Notes: generated by a model from the sequence alone, not told the origin. 7,979 nucleotides of DNA from an uncultured Bacilli bacterium (GCA_947627965.1 CANQYA010000040.1:1-7979), one strand, 5' to 3'. Shown: positions 1 through 7,293, counted from the stretch's first letter. Made by a program: numbers and translations.

Positions 1-25
1 CCCATCTTTGGAATCCAAAGATGGG
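1..25. repeat. Perfect 11-bp inverted repeat at the left window edge
   Basis: CCCATCTTTGG at 1-11 is the exact reverse complement of CCAAAGATGGG at 15-25, separated by AAT. It lies inside the rpsB reading frame. The right arm encodes the conserved Pro-Lys-Met of uS2. The left arm gives His-Leu where the family has Arg-Arg or Arg-Tyr before Trp. Position at the very end of the sequence and loss of conserved residues suggest a fold-back artefact rather than a functional hairpin. Confidence 0.85.
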
Positions 26-926
26 GGAATATATCTTTACATCACGTGACGACATCTATATTATCGATTTACAAAAAACAGTAAAGAAAATCGAAGAAGC
101 ATACGAAGCAATGAAAGAAATTGCCGAAAAAGAAGGTAAAGTATTATTTGTTGGTACTAAAAAACAAGCTCAAGAAGCAGCTGAAGAATGTGCTAACAGA
201 ACTAATATGTACTTTGTTAACGAAAGATGGTTAGGAGGAACACTAACTAACTTTAAAACAATTAGATCAAGAGTAAAAAGACTAGAAGAAATAGAAAAAA
301 TGGAACAAGATGGAACATTTAATCTATTACCTAAAAAAGAAGTAATTAAAATTAGAAAAGAATACGATAAATTAAATAGAAACTTACGTGGAATAAGAGA
401 AATGAAAAAATTACCAGATGCTTTGGTAATAGTTGATCCAAGAAAAGAAGAAAACGCTATTAAAGAAGCTCGTATTTTAAATATTCCTGTCTTTGGTGTA
501 GTTGACACTAACTGCGATCCTGATATGGTTGATTATGTAATACCTGGTAATGATGACGCTGTAAGAAGTGTTAAAGTAATGTTAGGTGCTTTAACTAATG
601 CTATTGCTGAAGTAAATGGTAATGAAATTATCGACTATATTACGGAAGAAGAAAAACCAAAAGAAGAAAAACCTAAAGCTGATAAGAGCGAAACAAAAGA
701 TAATAAAAAAGAAGAAAAAGTAGTTGAAACTTCCGAAGAAACTGATAACGAAAACGAAGAAGAAGAAAAACCAGTTCAATTAGACGAAGTTATCGAAGAA
801 ATTGTTAAAGATACAAAAGACTTAGCATCTTTAAATTTAGCTGAATTAAAAGAAATGGCTAAAATAAAAGGTATTAAGGGATATTCAAAAATGAAAAAAG
901 ATGAATTAATCGAAGTTTTAAAATAA
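3..926 (+). CDS. rpsB: 30S ribosomal protein uS2, 5'-partial, with Rho-N-like C-terminal extension
   Basis: uS2 sits on the back of the small ribosomal subunit, where it interacts with bS1 and is needed for mRNA binding. The frame is open from position 3, so the ATG at 21 is an internal Met (the WNPKM motif) and about 20 N-terminal codons lie outside the window. The core follows Bacillus uS2 closely: [42 protein letters not shown], and DTNCDPD with VIPGNDDA. Bacterial uS2 usually ends soon after this core, at about 245 residues in Bacillus. Here about 95 residues follow: a Glu/Lys-rich linker (codons about 639-821, including a 15-bp tandem duplication encoding EEKPK twice) and a 34-residue segment (822-923) with the pattern [11 protein letters not shown]...[14 protein letters not shown]. 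That pattern resembles the Rho N-terminal/SAP-like nucleic-acid-binding fold. tsf follows after 21 nt, as in most bacteria. The first two visible residues are doubtful because of the inverted repeat at 1-25. Confidence 0.97.
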   Translation, partial: HLWNPKMGEYIFTSRDDIYIIDLQKTVKKIEEAYEAMKEIAEKEGKVLFVGTKKQAQEAAEECANRTNMYFVNERWLGGTLTNFKTIRSRVKRLEEIEKMEQDGTFNLLPKKEVIKIRKEYDKLNRNLRGIREMKKLPDALVIVDPRKEENAIKEARILNIPVFGVVDTNCDPDMVDYVIPGNDDAVRSVKVMLGALTNAIAEVNGNEIIDYITEEEKPKEEKPKADKSETKDNKKEEKVVETSEETDNENEEEEKPVQLDEVIEEIVKDTKDLASLNLAELKEMAKIKGIKGYSKMKKDELIEVLK

Positions 927-937
927 AAATATTATTT

Positions 938-942
938 GGAGG
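938..942 (+). promoter_or_regulatory. Ribosome binding site of tsf (fixes the ATG start)
   Basis: GGAGG lies 5 nt before the ATG at 948. It rules out the in-frame TTG at 936, which overlaps the Shine-Dalgarno sequence itself. Confidence 0.85.
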
Positions 943-947
943 ATATT

Positions 948-1832
948 ATGTTTAGTGCAAGTGATATTAAATCTTTAAGAGAAAGAACCGGAGCAGGAAT
1001 GCTTGATTGTAAAAAAGCTTTAGAAGAAGCAAAAGGTGACATGGATAAAGCTATTGACTGGTTACGTGAAAAAGGAATTTCTAAAGCTGCCAAAAAAGAA
1101 TCTCGTATTGCTGCTGAAGGACTAAGTGAAATTATTATTAAAGGAAATAAAGCTGTTATTTTAGAAGTAAATAGTGAAACTGACTTTGTTGCTAAAAATG
1201 ATGAATTCAAAAAATTTGTTGAAACAGTTGGTAATGCTATTATCGATGCTAATGTTAAGACTATGGAAGAAGCTATGAATGTTTCTACTAATAATGGTAC
1301 TATTAATGAATACTTAATTAATTTAGTTGCTAAAATAGGAGAAAAAATTAGCTTTAGAAGATTTGAATTATTAGAAAAAAAGAAGGACGAAATATTTGGT
1401 AGTTACTCACATATGGGCGGAAGAATTAGTGTTCTTACTATTTTAAAAGGTACTAACGACGAAGTAGCTAAAGATGTATGTATGCATATTGCTGCTATGA
1501 ACCCAGGATATATTAATAGTAGTGAAGTACCAGCTGACGTTATTGAGCATGAAAAAAATATAATTAAAGAACAAGCTATTAACGAAGGAAAACCAGATAA
1601 TATTGCTTTAAAAATGGTCGATGGTAGAATAAGCAAATACTTTAAAGATGTTTGTTTAGTAGAACAACCTTATATTAAAGATCCTGATATTACGGTTGGT
1701 GATTATATCAAAAATAATGGTGGCGAAATTATTGCTATGGTTCGTTATGAAGTAGGAGAAGGAATAGAGAAAAGAAAAGATGACTTTGCTAGTGAAGTAA
1801 TGAGCCAAGTAAATAGTGTTAGTAATAACTAA
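948..1832 (+). CDS. tsf: Translation elongation factor Ts
   Basis: EF-Ts is the cytoplasmic guanine-nucleotide exchange factor that regenerates EF-Tu-GTP. The 294-residue product matches the usual length (about 293 in Bacillus). An N-terminal UBA-like domain covers residues 1-45 (IKSLRERTGAGMLDCKKAL, preceding the WLREKG motif). The family-defining TDFV motif at 78-81 inserts near the nucleotide site of EF-Tu. The core then carries YSHMGGRISVL near 153-163, and the C-terminal module contains VRYEVGEGIEKRKDDFASEV near 265-284. The ATG at 948 is chosen over the upstream TTG because of GGAGG at 938-942 and because FSASDIK then aligns with the family N-terminus. It lies 21 nt after rpsB with no terminator between, so both are expected on one mRNA that ends at the hairpin at 1847. 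Alanine codons are almost all GCT, which serves as a host reference for the right-end ORF. Confidence 0.98.
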   Translation: MFSASDIKSLRERTGAGMLDCKKALEEAKGDMDKAIDWLREKGISKAAKKESRIAAEGLSEIIIKGNKAVILEVNSETDFVAKNDEFKKFVETVGNAIIDANVKTMEEAMNVSTNNGTINEYLINLVAKIGEKISFRRFELLEKKKDEIFGSYSHMGGRISVLTILKGTNDEVAKDVCMHIAAMNPGYINSSEVPADVIEHEKNIIKEQAINEGKPDNIALKMVDGRISKYFKDVCLVEQPYIKDPDITVGDYIKNNGGEIIAMVRYEVGEGIEKRKDDFASEVMSQVNSVSNN

Positions 1833-1846
1833 ATGTTAATTTATGT

Positions 1847-1874
1847 AAAGAAACCTTAAAGGTTTCTTTTTTTT
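1847..1874 (+). terminator. Intrinsic terminator of the rpsB-tsf operon
   Basis: AAAGAAACC (1847-1855), a 5-nt loop TTAAA, then GGTTTCTTT (1861-1869), running into an uninterrupted T tract (1867-1874). It begins 15 nt after the tsf stop. Confidence 0.9.
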
Positions 1875-1875
1875 C

Positions 1876-1905
1876 TTGCTTAAATTATAGTAATTGGTGC
1901 ATAAT
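1876..1905 (+). promoter_or_regulatory. Candidate sigma-A promoter for the surface-protein gene
   Basis: TTGCTT (1876-1881) and CATAAT (1900-1905) are separated by 18 bp. This sits directly after the tsf terminator and about 30 nt before the next gene. Each box has one or two mismatches to consensus, and in DNA this AT-rich the match is only moderately convincing. Confidence 0.45.
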
Positions 1906-1936
1906 AATTATGTAAGATAGAAAAGGAGTAAAGAAA

Positions 1937-3085
1937 ATGAAAAAGAAAAAATATTTTAGTCTTATGTTATTAATAATAATGTTAATGACATTAGTAGCTC
2001 CTATTAATGTAGGAGCACTAAGTTATACTGGTTATAAAAGAGGTGACGAAATAGAAATACAACTAGCAGAAGGAGTGACTAGTAAATTTTATGTAGTAGA
2101 AGATAGTAGTACAACAAAAGCTACTGTTATAGCTGTTCATAAAGATTATGTTAATGAAGAAACAACATATAATTATGAAGAAGCAGTTTCACAACTTGAG
2201 ACTTTACAAAGCACTTGGACTAATGTAACAAAAGTTAGTTTACCTACAATGACAGATTTATTTGTTAATCCATCACTTGATAAAGAATTTAATTTTAAAG
2301 ATCCAGCTTGGGCAGTAGTTGACAAAGACGATGCTTTCTATTGGACTTCAACTGAAGCTACTTATGAAGAAAAACAAGATTCTTATTGGGTAGTACAAAA
2401 AAAGACAGCTAGTGACGATGGAAATATAGGAACAGCTACAGGTAAAGCTAAAACTGAAAAAGGATATTTAAGACCTACAGTAACAGTAAGAAAAGTAAAT
2501 ATAGTAGGTAACAAAGATAGAGATTATACCGAAGAAGAATTACAAAAAGGTAAAGAACAATGGAAAAAGTTAGTTGATAATACTAAGAAAAATCTTGAAG
2601 ATTTATTAAAAGATAGTGAAGATTATACTTATGAATTTGATACTGCTAAAGAAAATGTTTTTACTGTTAAGTTAACTTCTAAAGTTAATCAAAAAACTTA
2701 TACTATAACTTTCCATTACTTTGAGGGTGTAGTTGCTTATACTTTACCTGAAGATGAACCAGAAGGATACGAGGAAGCTCATTCTTTAACACTTAAAGCA
2801 CTTATTAGTGAATATTGTAAATTATATAATTATGATTTTGAAAAGTTTATTAATTGGCTAAATAAAGATTTATGCTTAGATTTGAATGGTGTATACTTCA
2901 AAAACAGGAATGATTTATTAATTGAATTTTATGTTAATGTAGTAGAAGGTGTAACAGGATATACTGAAACACCAGAAGAAAAGAACCCAAGTACTGGTGA
3001 CGTTAATATGTTTGTCATAGTTGGTGGAATGTTATTAGTAGTTGGATTAGGAGTAGCATCTTATAAGAAAATTAAAACTAATTAA
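1937..3085 (+). CDS. Secreted, wall-anchored surface protein (NPSTG sorting signal), function unknown
   Basis: I do not recognise a specific function. The 382-residue product has a classic signal peptide: MKKKK, a hydrophobic core at about 7-21, and likely cleavage after Val-Gly-Ala at 25-27. At the C-terminus lie NPSTGD (350-355), a hydrophobic helix (about 357-375) and a basic tail (YKKIKTN). That order is a sortase sorting signal with Asn in place of Leu. The first part (about 30-186) starts with a YKRGDEIEI-like strand and contains YWTSTE (135-140), YWVVQKK and GYLRPTVTVRK (176-186). The spacing recalls the surface domains in which a 'YW(T/M)S' motif is followed by 'VRPV', as in DUF1566/DUF6273-like proteins; this is a tentative resemblance. 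A Lys/Glu-rich helical stretch (about 197-228) precedes a second beta-rich region. Cys294 and Cys313 are the only cysteines in the mature part and could form a disulfide. AAAGGAG lies 8 nt before the ATG. Terminators on both sides make it a single-gene unit. No sortase gene is in the window. Confidence 0.85.
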   Translation: MKKKKYFSLMLLIIMLMTLVAPINVGALSYTGYKRGDEIEIQLAEGVTSKFYVVEDSSTTKATVIAVHKDYVNEETTYNYEEAVSQLETLQSTWTNVTKVSLPTMTDLFVNPSLDKEFNFKDPAWAVVDKDDAFYWTSTEATYEEKQDSYWVVQKKTASDDGNIGTATGKAKTEKGYLRPTVTVRKVNIVGNKDRDYTEEELQKGKEQWKKLVDNTKKNLEDLLKDSEDYTYEFDTAKENVFTVKLTSKVNQKTYTITFHYFEGVVAYTLPEDEPEGYEEAHSLTLKALISEYCKLYNYDFEKFINWLNKDLCLDLNGVYFKNRNDLLIEFYVNVVEGVTGYTETPEEKNPSTGDVNMFVIVGGMLLVVGLGVASYKKIKTN

Positions 3086-3116
3086 CTGTCAATAAAATTG
3101 TTTAATAAGATTATTT

Positions 3117-3148
3117 GATAAAATAAAACTATTTATTTTATCTTTTTT
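3117..3148 (+). terminator. Intrinsic terminator of the surface-protein gene
   Basis: GATAAAATAAA (3117-3127) pairs perfectly with TTTATTTTATC (3132-3142) across a 4-nt loop, followed by six T residues. The stem is long but nearly all A-T, so it is weaker than the terminator after tsf. Its T tract abuts the next promoter. Confidence 0.75.
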
Positions 3149-3159
3149 CTTTATATGTG

Positions 3160-3168
3160 TGCTATAAT
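3160..3168 (+). promoter_or_regulatory. Extended -10 promoter for the ftsW-comEA-comEC unit
   Basis: TGCTATAAT is a perfect extended -10 element (TGn plus TATAAT). The expected -35 position (about 3140-3145) falls in the distal arm and T tract of the preceding terminator and is poor, as is usual for extended -10 promoters. The predicted start near 3175 leaves a leader of about 20 nt containing AGGAAGTG (3181-3188) before the ATG at 3194. Confidence 0.7.
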
Positions 3169-3193
3169 TTTGTTTAGGATAGGAAGTGATTAG

Positions 3194-4318
3194 ATGAAGA
3201 TATTACGTCATGTTGATAAATGGTTACTTTTGTGTTCTCTTATTTTATTCGCTTTTGGATTAGTTATGGTTTTTTCTTCATCAAATGTCGCTGCTTTTAT
3301 GCGTTATTCGTCTAGTCCTTATCGTTTTGTTATTAGACAAGCTATTTTTTTACTAGTAGGATTTCTCTTTGCTTTTTTTGCTATCCGTTTTTCTACTAAA
3401 TTTTATGGCTTTATTTCCTGGCCAGGATTACTTATCATTACGATTATTTTAGGGGGAGTTTTATTATATGGTAAAATTGCTAATGGGGCTTCTTCTTGGA
3501 TTAAAATAGGTTTATTTACTTTTCAACCTAGTGAATTTGTTAAAATAATTATGATTGTTTGGATGGCTAGTTTTTATGATATTAATAAAGAACACTTAAA
3601 TAATTACAAAGTAAGTTTATTTCCTTTGTTACTATGTGCTATTATAGTAGGACTTATCTTACTTCAACCAGATATGGGAACAGCTATTATCTTTTTAGGT
3701 ATTACAGGATTTATCTTTTTATTAGTTCCAATTGATTTAAGAATAAAATTAAAAACGATAGGGATTGTTTTGTTAGTAGGGGTAGTAGGATTATTAGTAA
3801 TTGGTCTATTGGGGAAAACAGTTCTATTTGAACACCAAATTAAACGTTTTAATTTTACTAATCCTTGTAGCGAAGAAAATTTTTATAGTCAAGGTAACCA
3901 AGTATGTAATGGTTATATTGCTATTAATAATGGAGGATTATTTGGTAAAGGATTAGGTAACAGTACCCAAAAATATTTATATTTGCCGGATTCACATACG
4001 GATTTTATTCTTCCTATCATTGTCGAAGAATTAGGATTAGTAGCTATCTATTTAGTTTTAATTTTATATTTATTAGTTTTAGTAAGAATAATTGTTATAG
4101 GACGTTGTAGTCGTAATAGTCGTAATTCTATCATTTGTTATGGTATTGCTTTTTACTTATTTTTACATATTATTATTAATACGATGGGGGTTTTAGGAAT
4201 GATCCCTATGACGGGTGTACCTTTACCATTTATCAGTTATGGTGGTAGCTTTACTATATGCTTGATAGTAGCACTTACTATTGTTCAGCGAATTGCAATT
4301 GAAAATAATATGAAATAA
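3194..4318 (+). CDS. ftsW: SEDS-family peptidoglycan glycosyltransferase, FtsW-like
   Basis: SEDS proteins polymerise glycan strands from lipid II outside the membrane, working with a class B penicillin-binding protein. FtsW does this at the septum and RodA along the side wall. The 374-residue product is a polytopic membrane protein with about ten hydrophobic segments and the family signatures in order: NGASSWIKIG (97-106), FQPSEFVKI (110-118), LQPDMGTA (157-164), GLFGKGLGNS (248-257), HTDFI (268-272), EELG (278-281) and PLPFISYGGS (343-352). Asp270 in HTDFI corresponds to the catalytic Asp of RodA/FtsW, so the enzyme looks active. GNSTQKYLYLPDSHTDF resembles FtsW/SpoVE ('QKLFYLPE') more than RodA ('FLPERHTDF'), hence the FtsW call; RodA or SpoVE remain possible. 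The loop before it holds Cys225 and Cys238, which family members usually lack. No terminator separates it from comEA 54 nt downstream. Its division role is family knowledge; no divisome gene adjoins it. Confidence 0.93.
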   Translation: MKILRHVDKWLLLCSLILFAFGLVMVFSSSNVAAFMRYSSSPYRFVIRQAIFLLVGFLFAFFAIRFSTKFYGFISWPGLLIITIILGGVLLYGKIANGASSWIKIGLFTFQPSEFVKIIMIVWMASFYDINKEHLNNYKVSLFPLLLCAIIVGLILLQPDMGTAIIFLGITGFIFLLVPIDLRIKLKTIGIVLLVGVVGLLVIGLLGKTVLFEHQIKRFNFTNPCSEENFYSQGNQVCNGYIAINNGGLFGKGLGNSTQKYLYLPDSHTDFILPIIVEELGLVAIYLVLILYLLVLVRIIVIGRCSRNSRNSIICYGIAFYLFLHIIINTMGVLGMIPMTGVPLPFISYGGSFTICLIVALTIVQRIAIENNMK

Positions 4319-4356
4319 ATTAAGGAAATATTAATAAAAAAAAGAATAATCTTATT

Positions 4357-4362
4357 AGGAGG
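4357..4362 (+). promoter_or_regulatory. Ribosome binding site of comEA
   Basis: A full AGGAGG lies 10 nt before the ATG at 4373, with a T-rich spacer. It sits in the loop of a weak A/T-only pairing (A tract at about 4338-4350 with TTATTTTTTT at 4363-4372). No convincing -35/-10 pair is visible in the 54-nt gap, so comEA is probably read from the ftsW promoter. Confidence 0.7.
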
Positions 4363-4372
4363 TTATTTTTTT

Positions 4373-5107
4373 ATGGAATTTATTTATAATTTAAAAGAAG
4401 AAATAATTAAAAATAAAATAATTATTATAGGTTTTTCTTTCTTTGTACTTGGTTTAATATTAAATATTATTATATTTGGTTATTTTAATAATAAAATAAA
4501 TAATTTGAAAACAGATAAATCTTTAACTGTTAATGAAGTTTCTAGTAATAATGATTTTATTGCTAGTAGTCAATCTTTTAAAGTAGAAATAAAAGGTTAT
4601 GTTAAAAATCCAGGTGTCTATGAAGTTTTAGAAGGTAGTAGGGTAATTGACGTTATTGATAAGGCAGGAGGATTATTAGAAGAAGCTGATACTAGTGTTA
4701 ATAATTTAGGTAAATTAGTTCAAGACGAAATGGTTATTGTTATTTATAGTCAAGAAGAAGTTAAAAACTTTAATAAAGTTAATGATATTGCTAAGGTTAA
4801 TGAAGAAAAATGTATTAATAATAATGGTGAAGTAGCAAACGATAGTTGCTTAGAAAGTAGTGTTAAAGAAAGTAATAATCAAAGTAATACTAGTGATAAA
4901 CCTAATAATATAAGTGGTAAAATTTCTATAAATAAAGCTAGTAAAGAAGAATTGATGCATCTATCAGGAATAGGAGAAGCTAAAGCTAATAAAATTATAG
5001 AATACCGTACGCAAAATGGGTTATTTACTACTATTGAAGATATTAAAAAAGTATCAGGTATAGGGGAAGCTATTTTTGCTAAAATCAAAGATTACATCAC
5101 TGTCTAA
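4373..5107 (+). CDS. comEA: Competence protein ComEA: membrane-anchored DNA receptor
   Basis: ComEA binds double-stranded DNA at the outer face of the membrane and passes it to the ComEC channel during natural transformation. The 244-residue product has a short cytoplasmic N-terminus, one membrane helix (about 16-37), an SLBB-type domain (about 68-127, with VEIKGYVKNPGVYEV and RVIDVIDKAGG), a Asn/Ser-rich linker (about 128-180) and a C-terminal double helix-hairpin-helix domain (about 182-243). The two hairpins are SGIGEAKA (198-205) and SGIGEAIF (228-235), preceded by the typical INKASKEEL. This is the ComEA layout of Gram-positive bacteria, slightly longer than Bacillus ComEA (about 205) because of the linker. 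Cys147 and Cys159 in the extracellular linker are the only cysteines and could form a disulfide. The last 32 nt overlap the start of comEC. comEB, present in Bacillus, is absent between them, which is common in other lineages. Confidence 0.95.
   Translation: MEFIYNLKEEIIKNKIIIIGFSFFVLGLILNIIIFGYFNNKINNLKTDKSLTVNEVSSNNDFIASSQSFKVEIKGYVKNPGVYEVLEGSRVIDVIDKAGGLLEEADTSVNNLGKLVQDEMVIVIYSQEEVKNFNKVNDIAKVNEEKCINNNGEVANDSCLESSVKESNNQSNTSDKPNNISGKISINKASKEELMHLSGIGEAKANKIIEYRTQNGLFTTIEDIKKVSGIGEAIFAKIKDYITV
5062..5067 (+). promoter_or_regulatory. Ribosome binding site of comEC inside comEA (supports a TTG start)
   Basis: AGGGGA lies 8 nt before TTG at 5076. It coincides with the codons for the second hairpin glycines of ComEA. 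The next in-frame Met is at about residue 179, well inside the protein, so TTG is the best start. The overlap implies translational coupling. Confidence 0.65.
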
Positions 5108-7160
5108 CTATTTAATAATAATTATCTTTATTATTGCTTTATTATATACTTATCTATATATAAATTTTAATAATAAAACAAGTAAATATGACCTTAAAGA
5201 TAGTTCTTTTCAATTAAAAATAATAGATATATATATTGATGGAAATTATTTAAAACTTACTTTAAAGGGAAAAGAAAAATTAATTGGTAATTATTATTTT
5301 TCTAGCTTAGAAGAAAAGAATAAATTTATTAAAGAGTTTGAATTAGGTACTAATATTAAAGTAATAGGTAATTTAGAAGTACCTAATAATAATACTAATC
5401 CTAATACTTTTAATTATAAAGAATATTTAAGAACTAATAATATCTTTTATGTATTAAAAATTAGTAATTATGAAAAACTAAGTAATAATAAGAACGTTTT
5501 TTATGCAATTAAAAACTTTATAATAAAACATATTTTTTCGATAAAGAAGAGTTATCCTTATTTATATACTTTTATATTAGGAAATAGTAATTATATAGAT
5601 AGTGATATTATGTCTAAATATCAATTATTAGGTATAAGTCATCTATTTGCTATATCAGGTATGCATATATCGTTAATAAGTAGTTTATTATTAATAATAT
5701 TAAATAAAAATAATAAAAAAGAGTTAATTATAATTACTTTTATCTTATTTTTTATGTTTATTACTAATTACACTCCTTCTGTTTTAAGAGCTAGTGTACT
5801 ATATATTTTATTATTAATAAATAAAAAATTTAAACTAAACATAAAAAATATTAATCTTTTACTGTTAACTATTGCTTTAATAGTTTTTATAAATCCTTAT
5901 ACAATATATAAGGTAGGTTTTATTTTCTCTTGTATTATAAGTGGTATTTTATTGATGTGGGGTAAAGAAATAAATAAAAAAAGGAAATTAGTTAAAATAT
6001 TTAAAGTATCTTTTTTAGCTTTTTTAGGATCAATACCTATTTGTCTATATTATTTTTATCAAATAAATTTATTAAGTGTCATTTATAATCTTTTTTATGT
6101 ACCTTTTATAAGTTTATTACTGTTTCCTTTAAGTATACTTACTTTTTTTATACCAGTTTTAGATAATATTTTATTTTTATTAATTGTTTTTTTAGAAAAA
6201 ATAACGTTATTATTAAGTAGAATTCCTAGTGTTTTAATATTTAAAAAGCCTTCTATATTAATATGTATTTTATACTATATATTTATCTTTTTATGGCTTT
6301 ATTTAAAGAAAAAAACATTAATTATGTTATTAGTAATTATGTTAATATTTCATTATCAATACAATTATTTATTTAAAAGTGAATATGTTTTAGTTTTAGA
6401 TGTATTACAGGGAGATAGTATATTAATTCATTCTAAAGATAAAAATATTTTAATTGATACAGGAGGAAGTATTACTTTTAGTAATGAAACTTGGCAAATA
6501 AGAAAGAATAAAAGTAGTATTGCTATTAACAGTACTATTCCTTTATTAAAATCTTTAGGAATAAGAAAACTTGATTATTTAATTATTACTCATGGAGATT
6601 ACGACCATATGGGGGAAAGTATTAATTTAGTTAATAATTTTCAAATAGAAAAAGTTATTTTAAATAATGATTTAGATAATGAATTAGAGAAAGAACTTAT
6701 TAATAACTTGATTACTAAAGAAATAAAGTATTATAAAAACATATCTTCTTTTAATATCAATAATTATCAATTTAAGTTTTTAGATACTGGTATTTATAGT
6801 AATGAAAATGATAATTCTAACGTTGTTTACGTAAACTTTCATAATTATTCTTTTCTTTTTATGGGTGATGCTGGTAAGGATAGGGAAATTGATATTATAA
6901 ATAAGTATAATATTGGTACAATAGACTTTTTAAAAGTAGGGCATCATGGTTCAAATACAAGTACAAGTTCTTCCTTTATTGCTAAAATAAAGCCTAAATA
7001 TGCTTTAATATCAGTAGGAAGAAATAACCGTTATAATCATCCATCTTTATCCGTTTTAAATAATTTAGCTAACTCTAAAATATATAGGACAGATCTTGAT
7101 GGAAGTATTAAAATTTCTTTTAAAAATAATTCTTTTCAAATAAAGACAATGCCACCATAA
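5076..7160 (+). CDS. comEC: ComEC/Rec2 DNA-uptake channel with C-terminal metallo-beta-lactamase-like domain
   Basis: ComEC forms the membrane pore through which single-stranded DNA enters during transformation. Its C-terminal MBL-like domain is thought to degrade the other strand. The 694-residue product (Bacillus: about 776) has two N-terminal membrane helices' worth of hydrophobicity (about 11-30), a DUF4131-type domain (about 35-135, with NPNTFNYKEYLRTNNI at 108-123), the Competence domain with many helices (about 160-425; signature HLFAISGMHISL at 189-200), and the MBL domain (about 436-690). Metal-site motifs are intact: THGDYDH (505-511), GDAG (597-600) and GHHGS (622-626), with a late His in YNHP (653-656). 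Nothing suggests decay. The start is TTG at 5076, backed by AGGGGA at 5062 and 32 nt of overlap with comEA. Codons are extremely A/T-biased, and Asn, Ile and Lys dominate. Expression probably depends on the ftsW-comEA transcript, with termination at 7271-7293. Confidence 0.95.
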   Translation: MLKSKITSLSNYLIIIIFIIALLYTYLYINFNNKTSKYDLKDSSFQLKIIDIYIDGNYLKLTLKGKEKLIGNYYFSSLEEKNKFIKEFELGTNIKVIGNLEVPNNNTNPNTFNYKEYLRTNNIFYVLKISNYEKLSNNKNVFYAIKNFIIKHIFSIKKSYPYLYTFILGNSNYIDSDIMSKYQLLGISHLFAISGMHISLISSLLLIILNKNNKKELIIITFILFFMFITNYTPSVLRASVLYILLLINKKFKLNIKNINLLLLTIALIVFINPYTIYKVGFIFSCIISGILLMWGKEINKKRKLVKIFKVSFLAFLGSIPICLYYFYQINLLSVIYNLFYVPFISLLLFPLSILTFFIPVLDNILFLLIVFLEKITLLLSRIPSVLIFKKPSILICILYYIFIFLWLYLKKKTLIMLLVIMLIFHYQYNYLFKSEYVLVLDVLQGDSILIHSKDKNILIDTGGSITFSNETWQIRKNKSSIAINSTIPLLKSLGIRKLDYLIITHGDYDHMGESINLVNNFQIEKVILNNDLDNELEKELINNLITKEIKYYKNISSFNINNYQFKFLDTGIYSNENDNSNVVYVNFHNYSFLFMGDAGKDREIDIINKYNIGTIDFLKVGHHGSNTSTSSSFIAKIKPKYALISVGRNNRYNHPSLSVLNNLANSKIYRTDLDGSIKISFKNNSFQIKTMPP

Positions 7161-7242
7161 TTATAAATTTAATTGCATATAATGATATTAAAACGATAAA
7201 AAATGTAACAATTTTTAAATATTGTCCATAATATATAGTAGG

Positions 7243-7258
7243 ACGCTAACGTTAGCGT
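7243..7258. repeat. 16-bp perfect palindrome downstream of comEC
   Basis: ACGCTAACGTTAGCGT is its own reverse complement and is conspicuously GC-rich for this window. It lies 82 nt after the comEC stop and just before the intrinsic terminator. It could be an operator-type protein site, a first weak terminator hairpin (followed by TTATTAT, not a clean T tract), or part of a structured 3' end. A weaker hairpin (ACAAT at 7208-7212 with ATTGT at 7221-7225) lies upstream. Confidence 0.85.
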
Positions 7259-7270
7259 TTATTATAGATT

Positions 7271-7293
7271 AGGAGACTTTGGGTCTCCTTTTT
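7271..7293 (+). terminator. Intrinsic terminator after comEC
   Basis: AGGAGAC (7271-7277), loop TTTGG, GTCTCCT (7283-7289), then T residues to 7293. It has a good GC content for this genome. It is placed 110 nt after comEC and just before the next promoter. Confidence 0.85.

Noticed and set aside
648..677. 15-bp tandem repeat in rpsB as a phase-variable repeat
   Set aside because: There are only two copies with one mismatch, and 15 bp keeps the frame. It is ordinary low-complexity linker coding.
591..779. Minus-strand Phe-rich ORF of 62 codons
   Set aside because: It is the reverse of the GAA/AAA-rich linker of rpsB (TTC/TTT runs), not a membrane protein gene.
936..947. TTG at 936 as the tsf start
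   Set aside because: It overlaps the GGAGG ribosome binding site and adds four residues not found in EF-Ts.
4293..4334. Promoter for comEA using TTGCAA or TTGAAA in the end of ftsW
   Set aside because: No acceptable -10 element lies at 16-18 bp from either hexamer.
4338..4372. Possible terminator between ftsW and comEA (A tract pairing with TTATTTTTTT)
   Set aside because: The pairing is A/T only, bulged, has a large loop containing the comEA RBS, and lacks a separate T tract after the stem.
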